A stretch of DNA of 64,000 nucleotides, from positions 1 to 64,000 of the forward strand of contig CAIJXW010000094.1 in NCBI GenBank assembly GCA_903824755.1, in the 5' to 3' direction. The stretch comes from an uncultured Bacteroidota bacterium (lineage in GTDB: Bacteria > Bacteroidota > Bacteroidia > Flavobacteriales > Flavobacteriaceae). Below are positions 18,431 to 27,086 of this stretch, one piece after another; the first letter of the stretch is position 1, and each line of letters starts with the position of its first letter. The position numbers and the translations under genes were made by a program. The notes below the pieces were generated by a model that saw nothing but the letters and a program-made list of their open reading frames with translations, was not told the origin of the DNA and ran no database searches.

Positions 18431-18575
18431 TATTTCAAGAGAATATAAAAACCCTGCCGAAGCCCATTTATTGGTGTTGGCGAAAACTTTTGGAATAAAA
18501 AAGCCAAAACTACATCTTGACGAAGTAAAACAAGCCGTTTCCAATTGGGGACAAACTGCGAAATTATTGTGTCAG
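18429..18575 (+). pseudogene. C-terminal remnant of a HipA-like kinase gene
   Basis: An open plus-strand frame without a start codon reads NPAEAHLLVLAKTFGIKKPK and then VKQAVSNWGQTAKLL before coding quality is lost near the rnhA end. The pattern resembles the last helices of Bacteroidetes HipA-type toxin kinases, where an A..v..W segment lies close to the C-terminus; this identification is from memory and uncertain. The remnant begins exactly where the 23-bp repeats stop. Confidence 0.45.
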
Positions 18576-18576
18576 T

Positions 18577-19056
18577 TTACAAAAGTTTTGCCTCTTCATT
18601 TTCATAAAAAGCATCTACCGAAAGCTCCTTTTGCATCGATGCCATAACAGCCAATTCATCGCAACGTTCATTTTGTGGGTGATTATTATGTCCCTTTATC
18701 CATTTGAAATCAACTTTGTGTTTTCTATAAATCATCAAAAACCGTTTCCATAAATCAGAATTTTTTCTGTCGGCGAATCCTTTTTTTTCCCAACCTAAAA
18801 CCCATTTTTTTTCAACAGAATCTACTACATATTTAGAATCAGAAATAACGAGAACTTTCGTGTTTGGGGTTTTTAGCTTTTCAAGACCTACAATTACGGC
18901 CAGCAACTCCATTCGATTATTAGTTGTCAATCGAAATCCTTCATAAAATTCTTTCCGATAGGGCTTTCCAACCCATTCCATGACCACGCCATATCCGCCA
19001 GGCCCAGGATTTCCTTTGGCAGCACCGTCTGTATAAATATGTACTTGATGTTCCAA
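18577..19056 (-). CDS. rnhA: Ribonuclease HI
   Basis: Cleaves the RNA strand of RNA/DNA hybrids. 159 aa. Catalytic carboxylates Asp10 in YTDGAAKGNPGPGG, Glu49 in NNRMELLAV, Asp in VISDSKYVVD and the late Asp in ERCDELAV are present. HNNHPQNERCD carries the mobile His loop, and the KKWVLGWEKKGF handle region is present. The gene follows purN by 7 bp on the same strand, so the two form an operon. The 3' end overlaps the decayed frame of the HipA-like remnant on the other strand. Confidence 0.95.
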   Translation of the reverse strand: MEHQVHIYTDGAAKGNPGPGGYGVVMEWVGKPYRKEFYEGFRLTTNNRMELLAVIVGLEKLKTPNTKVLVISDSKYVVDSVEKKWVLGWEKKGFADRKNSDLWKRFLMIYRKHKVDFKWIKGHNNHPQNERCDELAVMASMQKELSVDAFYENEEAKLL

Positions 19057-19063
19057 TTTTGGT

Positions 19064-19627
19064 TTACTGATTTAAGAGGTTTTCAATAATTTCTGGAAAG
19101 TGAGCCTGTTCTAATTCATGAATTTTTTCGGACACTTCTTCGGGGGTTTCTTTTCCAGATAAAGGGACGCTTTTTTGAAAAATAATGTTGCCTTGGTCAT
19201 AATACTCGTTTACAAAATGAATAGTTATTCCTGTTTGGGGATCTTTATTTTCTACTACTGCCCTATGAACATTCATTCCATACATTCCTTTTCCGCCATA
19301 TTTCGGCAAAAGTGCAGGGTGAATATTGATGATTTTATCAGGGTAGGAAGCAATAATATTTGCTGGAAAATGCAATAAAAACCCAGCAAGAACGATTAAA
19401 TCTGGGTTAAAAGTATTTATTTTTTTTAGCAATTCATCAGAATTTAGTGTTTCTTTAGAAAACAAAACAGAAGGGATATTGTGATTATGGGCTCTTTCTA
19501 GCACTTTTGCGTTTGGATTATTCGTGAAAATAGCAGCTACTTTTAGTGAAGGACTATTTTCAAAATAGCGAATGCAATTTTCGACATTTGTTCCCGAACC
19601 AGAAGCAAAAAACACAATATTTTTCAT
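19064..19627 (-). CDS. purN: Phosphoribosylglycinamide formyltransferase
   Basis: Transfers the formyl group of 10-formyl-tetrahydrofolate to GAR in purine synthesis. 187 aa. N-terminal phosphate loop FFASGSGTNVEN; the catalytic pair of the family is visible as His in NIHPALLPKYGGKGMYG and Asp in YYDQGNIIFQ. FVNEYYDQG also binds the folate. First gene of the purN-rnhA operon, divergent from acpP across a 173-bp intergenic region. The PurF-type gene lies 3 kb downstream in a separate unit. Confidence 0.94.
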   Translation of the reverse strand: MKNIVFFASGSGTNVENCIRYFENSPSLKVAAIFTNNPNAKVLERAHNHNIPSVLFSKETLNSDELLKKINTFNPDLIVLAGFLLHFPANIIASYPDKIINIHPALLPKYGGKGMYGMNVHRAVVENKDPQTGITIHFVNEYYDQGNIIFQKSVPLSGKETPEEVSEKIHELEQAHFPEIIENLLNQ

Positions 19628-19763
19628 TTGACTTTACATTTCAGAATACAAAAAAAAGCATAATAAATGATAATAAATAGGATTTTGAAGCCTTTGTTAA
19701 TTATTTTTTTTAAATTCGTTGACAGTTTTATGAACTAAAACGTGAATTTAAAATAAAGTTTTT

Positions 19764-19771
19764 TATTTTTG
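19764..19771 (+). promoter_or_regulatory. TAnnTTTG (-7) box of the acyl carrier protein gene
   Basis: TATTTTTG, 29 bp before the acpP ATG. The only clear TTG upstream (19719) is too far away for a standard -33 box. Confidence 0.5.
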
Positions 19772-19800
19772 CAACCAATTAAATTTTAAAATTAAACATT

Positions 19801-20037
19801 ATGTCAGACATTGCATCAAGAGTTAAAGCGATTATCGTAGACAAATTAGGCGTTGACGAAAACGAAGTTGTAACAGAAGCTAGCTTCACAAATGATTTAG
19901 GAGCAGATTCATTAGACACTGTTGAGCTTATCATGGAGTTTGAAAAAGAATTTGATATCCAGATTCCAGATGACCAAGCTGAAAACATTGCTACTGTGGG
20001 ACAAGCAATTTCTTACATTGAAGAAGCAAAAAAATAA
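19801..20037 (+). CDS. acpP: Acyl carrier protein
   Basis: 78-aa carrier of growing acyl chains in type II fatty-acid synthesis. The phosphopantetheine attachment site is Ser39 in the invariant [17 protein letters not shown]. The protein is highly acidic and helical, as expected. A hairpin terminator lies between it and fabF, which probably lets acpP be transcribed in excess over the downstream genes. The start [16 protein letters not shown] is standard. Confidence 0.97.
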   Translation: MSDIASRVKAIIVDKLGVDENEVVTEASFTNDLGADSLDTVELIMEFEKEFDIQIPDDQAENIATVGQAISYIEEAKK

Positions 20038-20044
20038 TACTAAT

Positions 20045-20085
20045 ACACCCGTTTTCTTTTTGAAATCGGGTGTTATTATTTTTTT
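20045..20085 (+). terminator. Intrinsic terminator/attenuator after acpP
   Basis: ACACCCG (20045-20051) pairs with CGGGTGT (20067-20073), followed by T-rich sequence to 20085. It sits 7 bp after the acpP stop codon. Confidence 0.7.
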
Positions 20086-20216
20086 AAAAAGTTAAAAACG
20101 ATTGATTTTTTCAATCTTTACCATATTTTACTGTAATACCTATGTCTTTTTATGATTTAAAATAGAAGAAAGCATAGGTATTATTTGTATAAAATTAACA
20201 TTAAAACGGACACGTT

Positions 20217-21470
20217 ATGGAATTAAGGCGAGTTGTTGTAACTGGATTAGGTGCGCTTACTCCTATTGGAAATAATATTCAAGAATATTGGAATGGCCTT
20301 ATTACTGGTATTAGTGGTGCTGCACCAATTACTTATTTTGATGCTTCAAAATTCAAAACTCAATTTGCATGCGAATTGAAAAATTTTGATGTAGAAAATT
20401 TTATTGACAGAAAAGAAGCAAGAAAAATGGATCGTTATGCACAATATGCCATGGTTTCCTCTGAGGAAGCGATGAACGATGCCAATTTTGATTTAGATAA
20501 ATTAGATAAAGATCGTGCTGGCGTAATTTGGGGATCTGGAATTGGTGGGTTAGAAACTTTCCAAATCGAGGTGCTAAACTTTGCTGCGGGCGATGGAACT
20601 CCAAGATTCAATCCTTTCTTTATTCCGAAAATGATTGGCGATATAGCCTGTGGCCATATCTCTATAAAATACGGATTTAGAGGGCCAAATTTCGGTACGG
20701 TTTCCGCTTGTGCTTCTTCTACAAATGCAATTATTGATGCCTTTAATTATATTCGTTTGGGCCATGCCGATGTCATGGTAACAGGTGGTTCTGAAGCAGC
20801 GGTAACTATTGCTGGAATGGGAGGGTTTAATGCTATGCACGCTCTATCGACTAGAAATGAAGACCCAAAAACAGCTTCGAGACCTATGGACAAAGACCGA
20901 GATGGATTTGTATTGGGCGAAGGTGCTGGTGCATTAATTCTTGAAGAATATGGACATGCGATGGCTCGTGGTGCAAAAATATATTGCGAAATTGGTGGCG
21001 GCGGAATGTCGGCAGATGCCTATCATATTACTGCCCCGCACCCTGAGGGATTAGGAGCAAAAAATGTAATGATTAACTGTTTGCGTGATGCTGGTTTGAA
21101 ACCAACTGATGTTGATGGTGTGAATATGCACGGGACCTCTACACCTCTTGGTGATATTGCCGAAAGCAAAGCAATTCTTCACGTTTTTGGTGACCACGCC
21201 TATTCTATGAACTTAAATTCGACAAAATCGATGACGGGGCATTTGTTAGGAGCCGCTGGTGCTGTTGAAACTATTTCGTCTATTCTTGCTATAAAACATG
21301 GAATTATTCCTCCAACAATCAATCACTTTACTGATGATGAGGGAATTGACAGCAAATTAAACTTTACGTTCAATGTAGCTCAAAAAAGAGATGTAAAAGT
21401 ATTGATGAGTAATACTTTCGGTTTTGGTGGACACAACGCATGCGTATTGGTAAAAAAATTAGAGTCTTAA
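20217..21470 (+). CDS. fabF: Beta-ketoacyl-ACP synthase II
   Basis: Condenses malonyl-ACP with acyl-ACP during chain elongation. 417 aa, thiolase fold. Catalytic triad Cys in VSACASSTNAI, His in GVNMHGTSTPLGD and His in FGFGGHNACVL; the KSMTGHLLGAAGA lysine motif is intact. Start MELRRVVVTGLGALTPIG is canonical. Its 3' end is 9 bp from the rnc start codon, giving the conserved acpP-fabF-rnc order of Bacteroidetes. Confidence 0.97.
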   Translation: MELRRVVVTGLGALTPIGNNIQEYWNGLITGISGAAPITYFDASKFKTQFACELKNFDVENFIDRKEARKMDRYAQYAMVSSEEAMNDANFDLDKLDKDRAGVIWGSGIGGLETFQIEVLNFAAGDGTPRFNPFFIPKMIGDIACGHISIKYGFRGPNFGTVSACASSTNAIIDAFNYIRLGHADVMVTGGSEAAVTIAGMGGFNAMHALSTRNEDPKTASRPMDKDRDGFVLGEGAGALILEEYGHAMARGAKIYCEIGGGGMSADAYHITAPHPEGLGAKNVMINCLRDAGLKPTDVDGVNMHGTSTPLGDIAESKAILHVFGDHAYSMNLNSTKSMTGHLLGAAGAVETISSILAIKHGIIPPTINHFTDDEGIDSKLNFTFNVAQKRDVKVLMSNTFGFGGHNACVLVKKLES

Positions 21471-21479
21471 TTTTTTTTT

Positions 21480-22220
21480 ATGAAACTTATCAAAAAAATA
21501 TTTCAGAAATCCCGTTCTCAAGAAGACGGGATTTTTTTTGATAAACTCAAAAATATTCTTGGTTTTGAGCCACTTAATATAACTTTATATAAAAAAGGAT
21601 TTACACACCGATCATCAAGTAAACTCGATAGTATAGGCAATCCTATAAACTATGAACGCCTAGAATTTTTGGGTGACTCTATTATTAGTTCCGTTATTGC
21701 AGCACATCTATTTAACGAAGCACCAGCAGGAGACGAGGGATATCTAACAAAAATGAGGTCAAAAATCGTTAGTCGAGAGCATTTGAACGAATTGGGAAGG
21801 GATTTGGATTTAATCCAATTTATAGAAAGCAAAGTCCCAGTTCAGCATTTTGGAGAAAACATTCACGGCAATCTTTTTGAAGCACTCGTAGGAGCTATAT
21901 ATACAGATAGAGGATATACTTATTGCGAAAAATTTATACAAAAAAGGGTGATTATTCCTTATGTTGACATTGCAAAACTCGAAGGAAAAGTGATTAGCTA
22001 TAAAAGTTTATTGATAGAATGGTGCCAAAAAGAAAAGAAAAAATTTCACTATGACGTTTATGAAGACAATGATATTTCTGGTGAACGATTATTTGGCGTG
22101 AAATTGAGTATCGATGATCGCATAATTGCAAAAGCTAGAGCATCATCAAAAAAGAAAGCAGAAGAAAAAGCATCTCAAAGAGCTTATTTTGCATTTCAAG
22201 AAAAAATGAATAAAAAATAA
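21480..22220 (+). CDS. rnc: Ribonuclease III
   Basis: Double-strand-specific endoribonuclease for rRNA and mRNA processing. 246 aa. RNase III domain with YERLEFLGDSIISS (about residues 59-72; Glu and Asp metal ligands) and the second acidic site NLFEALVGAIYTDRGY. A dsRNA-binding domain begins near residue 179 (YKSLLIEWCQKEKKK) and ends KKKAEEKASQRAYF. A terminator-like hairpin with an eight-T run lies inside codons 10-20. The start is supported because the first residues lead straight into the conserved RSQEDGIFF segment. Confidence 0.95.
   Translation: MKLIKKIFQKSRSQEDGIFFDKLKNILGFEPLNITLYKKGFTHRSSSKLDSIGNPINYERLEFLGDSIISSVIAAHLFNEAPAGDEGYLTKMRSKIVSREHLNELGRDLDLIQFIESKVPVQHFGENIHGNLFEALVGAIYTDRGYTYCEKFIQKRVIIPYVDIAKLEGKVISYKSLLIEWCQKEKKKFHYDVYEDNDISGERLFGVKLSIDDRIIAKARASSKKKAEEKASQRAYFAFQEKMNKK
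21507..21539 (+). terminator. Terminator-like hairpin embedded in the rnc 5' coding region
   Basis: AAATCCCGT (21507-21515) pairs with ACGGGATTT (21526-21534), and a run of eight T covers 21532-21539. It has the form of an intrinsic terminator for fabF but is translated as part of RNase III (…SRSQEDGIFF…). Confidence 0.6.
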
Positions 22221-22334
22221 TTCACAAAATTGTATCAGCTACATCGTTTTCGTTGTTAAATTATCGTTTTGAAACTACAATTGGCTCTATTTTCTTAATT
22301 AGAAATACTATATTTACGACTTATTTAATTTAAA

Positions 22335-22817
22335 ATGGCTATTCATAGATTACATTTTGAGGAATTTGACGAGATTGATTATGAGCTAATTGCAATTCAC
22401 ACTTCATTAGAAGATTATCGACTTGCCTATTTTTTAAATCAAAAATTACCCATTTTATTAAGTAAAAACAAGAATGAAATTCAGCTAAACATTAAAGAAG
22501 GCAGCGCTTATTTTTCAAGATTTTGTTATGATAATTTTGAAAAAGATAGTGCGTGGAATTTAATTCAAAACAAACATGAAGTTGCGATGAATAATAACGA
22601 AACAAAGCAAAATCTATTTGAAAACACGATGATGAATGTTGGTGCCAAAGTTTTTTTACTGCCAGAAATGAAAAAAGTTGATTTTTTTCTAAAAATCGAA
22701 AACTCTGAAATTCCTACTGATGAAATCATCAAAAAAATCAATTCAATAAAAAGTTTGTCAACTGCCTATTCAGTTGAAACCAATCAAATAAAATCAAAAA
22801 ATAATTTAATTTTTTAG
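22335..22817 (+). CDS. IPExxxVDY family protein
   Basis: 160-aa protein of a small Bacteroidetes-specific family named after a motif that reads LPEMKKVDFFLKI here (about residues 104-116). No enzyme fold or transmembrane segment is evident. The first half is an acidic mixed segment (IHRLHFEEFDEIDYELIAIH). Family members are typically found, as here, between rnc and pyk, and the gene ends 6 bp before pyk, so co-transcription with pyruvate kinase is likely. Function is unknown. Confidence 0.8.
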   Translation: MAIHRLHFEEFDEIDYELIAIHTSLEDYRLAYFLNQKLPILLSKNKNEIQLNIKEGSAYFSRFCYDNFEKDSAWNLIQNKHEVAMNNNETKQNLFENTMMNVGAKVFLLPEMKKVDFFLKIENSEIPTDEIIKKINSIKSLSTAYSVETNQIKSKNNLIF

Positions 22818-22823
22818 TAAAAA

Positions 22824-24254
22824 ATGTCAACAAACAAAAAAACAAAAATAGTTGCAACGCTAGGGCCAGCATGTAGTTCGAGAGAAGTTTTGAAAAACAT
22901 GATAGATGCAGGGGTGAATGTTTTCCGAGTAAATTTTTCGCATGCTGATTATGAAGATGTGAAATCAAAGATTAATTTAATTAGAGGATTAAATGACGAA
23001 TTTGGATATACAACTGCTATTTTAGGAGATTTGCAAGGCCCAAAACTTCGTGTTGGAGTTATGAAAGAAGATGTTGTTGTTAATGATGGTGATTTAATTA
23101 CTTTCCAAACCGCCGAGGACGTTATCGGTACGGCTCAAAGAGTATATATGAATTATAAAGAGTTTCCGAAAGATGTAAATCCAGGAGAACGAATCCTTCT
23201 TGACGATGGTAAATTAATTTTTGAAGCGCTTGAAACTAATCGTTCTACCGAAGTAGTTTGTAGAGTGGTTCAGGGCGGGCCTTTGAAATCTAAAAAAGGG
23301 GTTAATCTCCCAAACACAAAAGTGTCTTTACCAGCATTGACCGAGAAAGATATTCGAGATGCATTATTTGCTATCGAGCAAAAAGTAGATTGGATTGCGC
23401 TTTCATTTGTTCGTACATCCGAAGATTTAATGGAATTAAACGATTTGATTGCAAAGCATTCCGATCATAAAATCCCTGTTATTGCCAAAATTGAAAAACC
23501 AGAAGGCGTTGCAAATATTGACACAATTGTGGCTCATTGCGATGGATTGATGGTAGCTCGTGGCGATTTGGGTGTAGAAGTGCCAGCACATGAAGTTCCG
23601 CTAATTCAAAAACAACTTGTTCATAGAGCCAAAACAGCTCGTATTCCAGTTATTATTGCTACCCAAATGATGGAAACCATGATTACGAGTTTAACGCCAA
23701 CACGTGCCGAAGTAAATGATGTGGCCAATTCGGTGATGGACGGAGCTGATGCCGTGATGCTCTCGGGTGAAACATCGGTTGGAAACTATCCTGTGCAAGT
23801 CATCGAACAAATGACACAAATTATTGAAGCCGTTGAGGATTCGGTACTAATTCAAGTACCACAAAACACCCCACAAATAAAAACTAAAAGATACATTACA
23901 AAAACGATTTGCCAACATGCTGCTCAAATGGCAAATGCCATTAATGCAAAAGCAATCAGCACTTTAACAAATAGTGGCTATACGGCTTTTCAAATTTCGG
24001 CATGGCGACCGAAGGCCCATATATTGGTGTTTACTTCAAATAAACGAATTCTAACACAATTGAATTTGCTTTGGGGAGTAAAATCTTTTTTCTATGATAA
24101 ATTTGAAAGCACTGACGATACAATTGTAGATATAAACTTGATGGCAAAAAATGAAGGTTGTGTCCAAAAAGGAGATATGCTTATCAACCTTGCGGCAATG
24201 CCAATTGTTGATAAAGGAATGGTGAACACATTGCGTGTTTCGGAAATTGAATAA
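22824..24254 (+). CDS. pyk: Pyruvate kinase
   Basis: Last step of glycolysis: phosphoenolpyruvate plus ADP to pyruvate plus ATP. 476 aa. N-terminal KIVATLGPACSS; the substrate and metal region FRVNFSHADYED; the active-site Lys in VIAKIEKPEG and metal ligand Glu (same motif); MVARGDLGVEVP; IIATQMMETM. A C-terminal allosteric-type domain begins near residue 345. 6 bp after the IPExxxVDY gene, and ended by a clear terminator. Confidence 0.97.
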   Translation: MSTNKKTKIVATLGPACSSREVLKNMIDAGVNVFRVNFSHADYEDVKSKINLIRGLNDEFGYTTAILGDLQGPKLRVGVMKEDVVVNDGDLITFQTAEDVIGTAQRVYMNYKEFPKDVNPGERILLDDGKLIFEALETNRSTEVVCRVVQGGPLKSKKGVNLPNTKVSLPALTEKDIRDALFAIEQKVDWIALSFVRTSEDLMELNDLIAKHSDHKIPVIAKIEKPEGVANIDTIVAHCDGLMVARGDLGVEVPAHEVPLIQKQLVHRAKTARIPVIIATQMMETMITSLTPTRAEVNDVANSVMDGADAVMLSGETSVGNYPVQVIEQMTQIIEAVEDSVLIQVPQNTPQIKTKRYITKTICQHAAQMANAINAKAISTLTNSGYTAFQISAWRPKAHILVFTSNKRILTQLNLLWGVKSFFYDKFESTDDTIVDINLMAKNEGCVQKGDMLINLAAMPIVDKGMVNTLRVSEIE

Positions 24255-24276
24255 TCAATTATATAGTAGATTGTTG

Positions 24277-24306
24277 ACCGATAGTGACTTGCTATCGGTT
24301 TTTTTT
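24277..24306 (+). terminator. Intrinsic terminator of pyk
   Basis: ACCGATAG (24277-24284) pairs with CTATCGGT (24292-24299), followed by eight T. It lies 22 bp after the stop and overlaps the end region of the convergent dinB gene. Confidence 0.88.
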
Positions 24307-24308
24307 GA

Positions 24309-25391
24309 TTAAAAATCAAATTTCAGCTGAACAATTATTGTTTTTTTTATTTCAGTATTTAGATTATTCAAAGATATTCCGAGCAATCGAACGGAATCTT
24401 TTAGGCGTTCTTGAAATAATAATTCTTTGGCGGTTTCAAAAAGCAAGCCTTTGTCGGCAATAAAATAGGGGAGTGTTTTGCTTCTTGTTTGTTGCGAAAA
24501 GTCGCTGTATTTTATTTTTAAAGTAACTGTTTTGCCTGCAATTTTATGTTTTTTTAGTCGTGATGCAAGCTGTTCGGCGATTTGCTCTAATCGAGCGAGC
24601 ATATAAATTTCGGAGGTTAGATTTTCGTCAAAAGTATGCTCGGCGGCAACCGATTTTGCGATACGGTTAGATTTTACTTCGCTATTATGAATGCCACGAA
24701 CGACATTATAATAAAAAGTTCCTGATTTTCCGAAGTGTTTTTCTAGAAATTCTAATGATTTTGATTTTAAATCGAGTCCAGTAAAAATGCCTAATTGATA
24801 CATTTTTTCGGTTGTTACTTTTCCGACACCATAAAATTTGCGTATTGGCAATTCTTCTAGAAAAGGCAAAACTTCTTCTGGAGCTACTGTTTTTTGCCCG
24901 TTTGGTTTGTTATAATCGCTGGCTACTTTGGCAACAAATTTGTTTATCGAAATTCCTGCGGAGGCATACAATCCTACTTCGGTTAATATCCGATGCCTGA
25001 TTTCTTGTGCTAATAAAGTGGCACTTGGATTTCCTTTTTTGTTTTGGGTAACATCAAGATAGGCCTCATCGAGTGATAGTGGTTCAACGAGGTCGGTATA
25101 GTCATAGAAAATTTTTCTGATTTGGAGTGAAATTTCCTTATATCGATCAAAACGGGGTTTTATAAATAGTAGTTCGGGGCAGTATTTTTTTGCCAAAGCT
25201 CCACTAAGTGCACTACGAACGCCAAACTTTCGGGCTTCATAACTTGCGGCCGAAACAACACCGCGGATTTCGCTGCCACCAACAGCAATAGGCTTTCCTG
25301 CCAAATTTGGATTGTCCATCTGCTCGACAGAAGCATAGAATGCATCCATATCGATGTGAATAATTTTTCTATTAGGACGGATTTCAGACAT
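24309..25391 (-). CDS. dinB: DNA polymerase IV
   Basis: Y-family translesion polymerase. 360 aa. Catalytic Asp in HIDMDAFYASVEQ (residues 12-24) and the Asp-Glu pair in PLSLDEAYLDVT; the steric-gate Phe-Tyr (AFYASV) is present. Thumb and little-finger domains follow. The last residues QLKFDF resemble a beta-clamp binding peptide (QLxLF type). A copy of the dispersed structured repeat lies 97 nt upstream of the start, in the divergent direction. Confidence 0.95.
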   Translation of the reverse strand: MSEIRPNRKIIHIDMDAFYASVEQMDNPNLAGKPIAVGGSEIRGVVSAASYEARKFGVRSALSGALAKKYCPELLFIKPRFDRYKEISLQIRKIFYDYTDLVEPLSLDEAYLDVTQNKKGNPSATLLAQEIRHRILTEVGLYASAGISINKFVAKVASDYNKPNGQKTVAPEEVLPFLEELPIRKFYGVGKVTTEKMYQLGIFTGLDLKSKSLEFLEKHFGKSGTFYYNVVRGIHNSEVKSNRIAKSVAAEHTFDENLTSEIYMLARLEQIAEQLASRLKKHKIAGKTVTLKIKYSDFSQQTRSKTLPYFIADKGLLFETAKELLFQERLKDSVRLLGISLNNLNTEIKKTIIVQLKFDF

Positions 25392-25488
25392 GATACAAAT
25401 TTAATAAAAAGGACTGATGAAGTTTGTTTATTCGTTGAAAAAGGAATTTGAATTTGAAAAAGAATTGGTACATTTGAAAAAACGAACT

Positions 25489-25573
25489 AGCCCAGATAGG
25501 AGTGAAAATCCTTTTTTGAAAACCTTTTTTGGGTTTTCAAAAAAGATTGTAACGGATAGCTGGAAATAGCTCC
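25489..25573 (+). repeat. Structured intergenic repeat, copy 3 of 4 (longest)
   Basis: Starts AGCCCAGATAGG and ends AGCTGGAAATAGCTCC. The outer stem has changed to CCAG with CTGG. The central hairpin is extended: AATC-TTTTTTGAAAACC pairs with GGGTTTTCAAAAAA-GATT. It lies between divergent dinB and CYTH genes and ends 12 nt before the CYTH ATG. Confidence 0.85.
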
Positions 25574-25585
25574 AAAAAAAGAAAA

Positions 25586-26062
25586 ATGATAGAAATTGAA
25601 AGAAAATTTTTGGTGGTTTCAGATGCTTATAAAGCATTGGCTTTCGCCAAAAACGAGATGGTTCAGGGCTATTTAAACTCAAATTCTGAGCGAACAGTGA
25701 GGGTTCGAGTAAAGGGCGAAAAGGGGTTTTTGACAATAAAAGGCAGGGGAAATAGTTCGGGGATGTCGCGTTTTGAATGGGAGAAAGAAATTCCTGTTGT
25801 TGAGGCACGATTGCTTTTGGAATTATGTGAGGACGGAATAATTTCGAAAACTCGATTTGAGGTAAAAGTGGGAAGCCATGTTTTTGAAATCGATGAATTC
25901 AAGGGTGAAAATGCGGGTTTAGTTATGGCTGAAATTGAGTTAAATTCGGAAGAAGAAACGTTTGAAAAACCTTTTTGGATTGGGGAAGAAGTGACAAATG
26001 ACGAACGTTTTTATAACGCTTTTCTATCTCGTTTGCCTTTTTCTAAATGGGAAAAAGAGTAG
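25586..26062 (+). CDS. CYTH domain protein (triphosphate tunnel metalloenzyme)
   Basis: 158-aa member of the CYTH family, which hydrolyses triphosphates or transfers from them inside an eight-stranded tunnel. The diagnostic EIERKFLV motif starts at residue 3. Basic and acidic tunnel residues include RTVRVRVKGEKGFLTIKG, EWEKEIP, KTRFEV, EIDEFKGENAGLVMAEIEL. Closest in style to inorganic triphosphatases. The structured repeat ends just before its ATG, so translation may start inside the downstream edge of that RNA. Convergent with the RlpA-like gene 10 bp away. Confidence 0.87.
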   Translation: MIEIERKFLVVSDAYKALAFAKNEMVQGYLNSNSERTVRVRVKGEKGFLTIKGRGNSSGMSRFEWEKEIPVVEARLLLELCEDGIISKTRFEVKVGSHVFEIDEFKGENAGLVMAEIELNSEEETFEKPFWIGEEVTNDERFYNAFLSRLPFSKWEKE

Positions 26063-26072
26063 TTGGTTTTTG

Positions 26073-26549
26073 TTATTTTTCGATTATTTCTATTGTTACA
26101 TTTAAGGAGCCGCTGTTTTTATTGACTGCAATTTCCATAAATGCTCTTTTTGTGAGGTCGATTTCTCTACCTCTTGAAAACGGCCCTCGGTCGGTTATTT
26201 CTACTATTACTGATTTGCCATTTTGTTCGTTTGTTACTCTGACTAGTGTTCCGAAAGGCAGTTTTCTGTGTGCGGCAGTATATTTATTATTGTCGAATCT
26301 TGAGCCGCTTGCGGTTCGTTTTCCATTGAATTTGCTGGCATAGTAGGACGCATGGACTTTCTTTTTGAAGTCTTTATATTTATATTTTGGAGCTATTATT
26401 GTGCTATCTTTTGCTGCTGTGTTTTTTTTGGTCGTGTCTTGTATTGTTTTTTGTTGTTGTCCTTTTACTTTTGCTTGACAAAAAACGGAAGAACTTGACA
26501 ATAAAAACATTACAATACTAAATATTGGTAAAATTATTTTATTTTTCAT
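26073..26549 (-). CDS. Septal ring lytic transglycosylase RlpA family protein
   Basis: Exported double-psi beta-barrel protein. From the ATG at 26549 the product is 158 aa and begins with a signal peptide, MKNKIILPIFSIVMFLLSSS. An upstream in-frame ATG at 26576 would put charged residues before it and is less likely. The RlpA core reads ASYYASKFNGKRTASG, TAAHRKLPFGTLVRVTN, ITDRGPFSRGREIDLT. RlpA proteins cleave denuded glycan strands at the septum or have lost activity; the SPOR domain of Gram-negative RlpA is absent here. 44 bp downstream of the small membrane protein gene, probably one unit. Confidence 0.85.
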   Translation of the reverse strand: MKNKIILPIFSIVMFLLSSSSVFCQAKVKGQQQKTIQDTTKKNTAAKDSTIIAPKYKYKDFKKKVHASYYASKFNGKRTASGSRFDNNKYTAAHRKLPFGTLVRVTNEQNGKSVIVEITDRGPFSRGREIDLTKRAFMEIAVNKNSGSLNVTIEIIEK

Positions 26550-26593
26550 GCTTTTTGATTTTGGGAAATAATCCAAAAAAATAAGTGTTTTTA

Positions 26594-27040
26594 TTATTTA
26601 GATAGCCATAAACTCCATGGAATTCTGGAGAGAATTAATAGCAATCCTATTCCGTAAAATACTGCAAATGTTTTGAATTTTGCTTCGCTGGTGGTTGCTT
26701 TTTTATGTTTTGACCAACCCATTGTGATCAAAACAATGGCAATAATATTTACTAATGGGTGTTCTAGTGCGAGTAGTCTAGAGGCCGATGTTAATGCTCC
26801 CATTCCTACTGATTTTATCATGTCTAATCCGTTTGGCGACGAGAAATATAAAAACATTCCGATTAGTAATTGAACATGGGTTGCTATTAGTCCAAAAAGG
26901 GCTATTTTTCGATCTTTTGGGGTGAATTCTTTTTTTGAAACAAATCCAAGAAGCGAGTTTATTGTCACTATAACGAGTATTAAAAGTGCTAAATAGGCCC
27001 AACCAGAATGTGCTTTTTGAAGAATATTATATAATTCCAT
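26594..27040 (-). CDS. Small four-helix membrane protein (cytochrome-b-like)
   Basis: 148-aa inner-membrane protein with four hydrophobic helices (about residues 15-35, 45-67, 85-108, 124-144). Helices carry His residues in AHSGWAYLALL, THVQLLIGMFLY and LEHPLVNII, plus an Arg in SRIPWSLW. This spacing could bind heme, as in small b-type cytochromes. Homologues in Bacteroidetes have been labelled cytochrome B, but I cannot confirm heme binding. It has its own -7 box at 27067. Confidence 0.7.
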   Translation of the reverse strand: MELYNILQKAHSGWAYLALLILVIVTINSLLGFVSKKEFTPKDRKIALFGLIATHVQLLIGMFLYFSSPNGLDMIKSVGMGALTSASRLLALEHPLVNIIAIVLITMGWSKHKKATTSEAKFKTFAVFYGIGLLLILSRIPWSLWLSK

Positions 27041-27066
27041 AGTTTTTGTTTTTTATTGAATAGAAA

Positions 27067-27074
27067 CAAATATA
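27067..27074 (-). promoter_or_regulatory. TAnnTTTG (-7) box of the small membrane protein gene
   Basis: TATATTTG on the minus strand, 26 bp before the ATG and directly downstream of the TonB receptor terminator. Confidence 0.5.
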
Positions 27075-27086
27075 ATAAAAAAAGCC

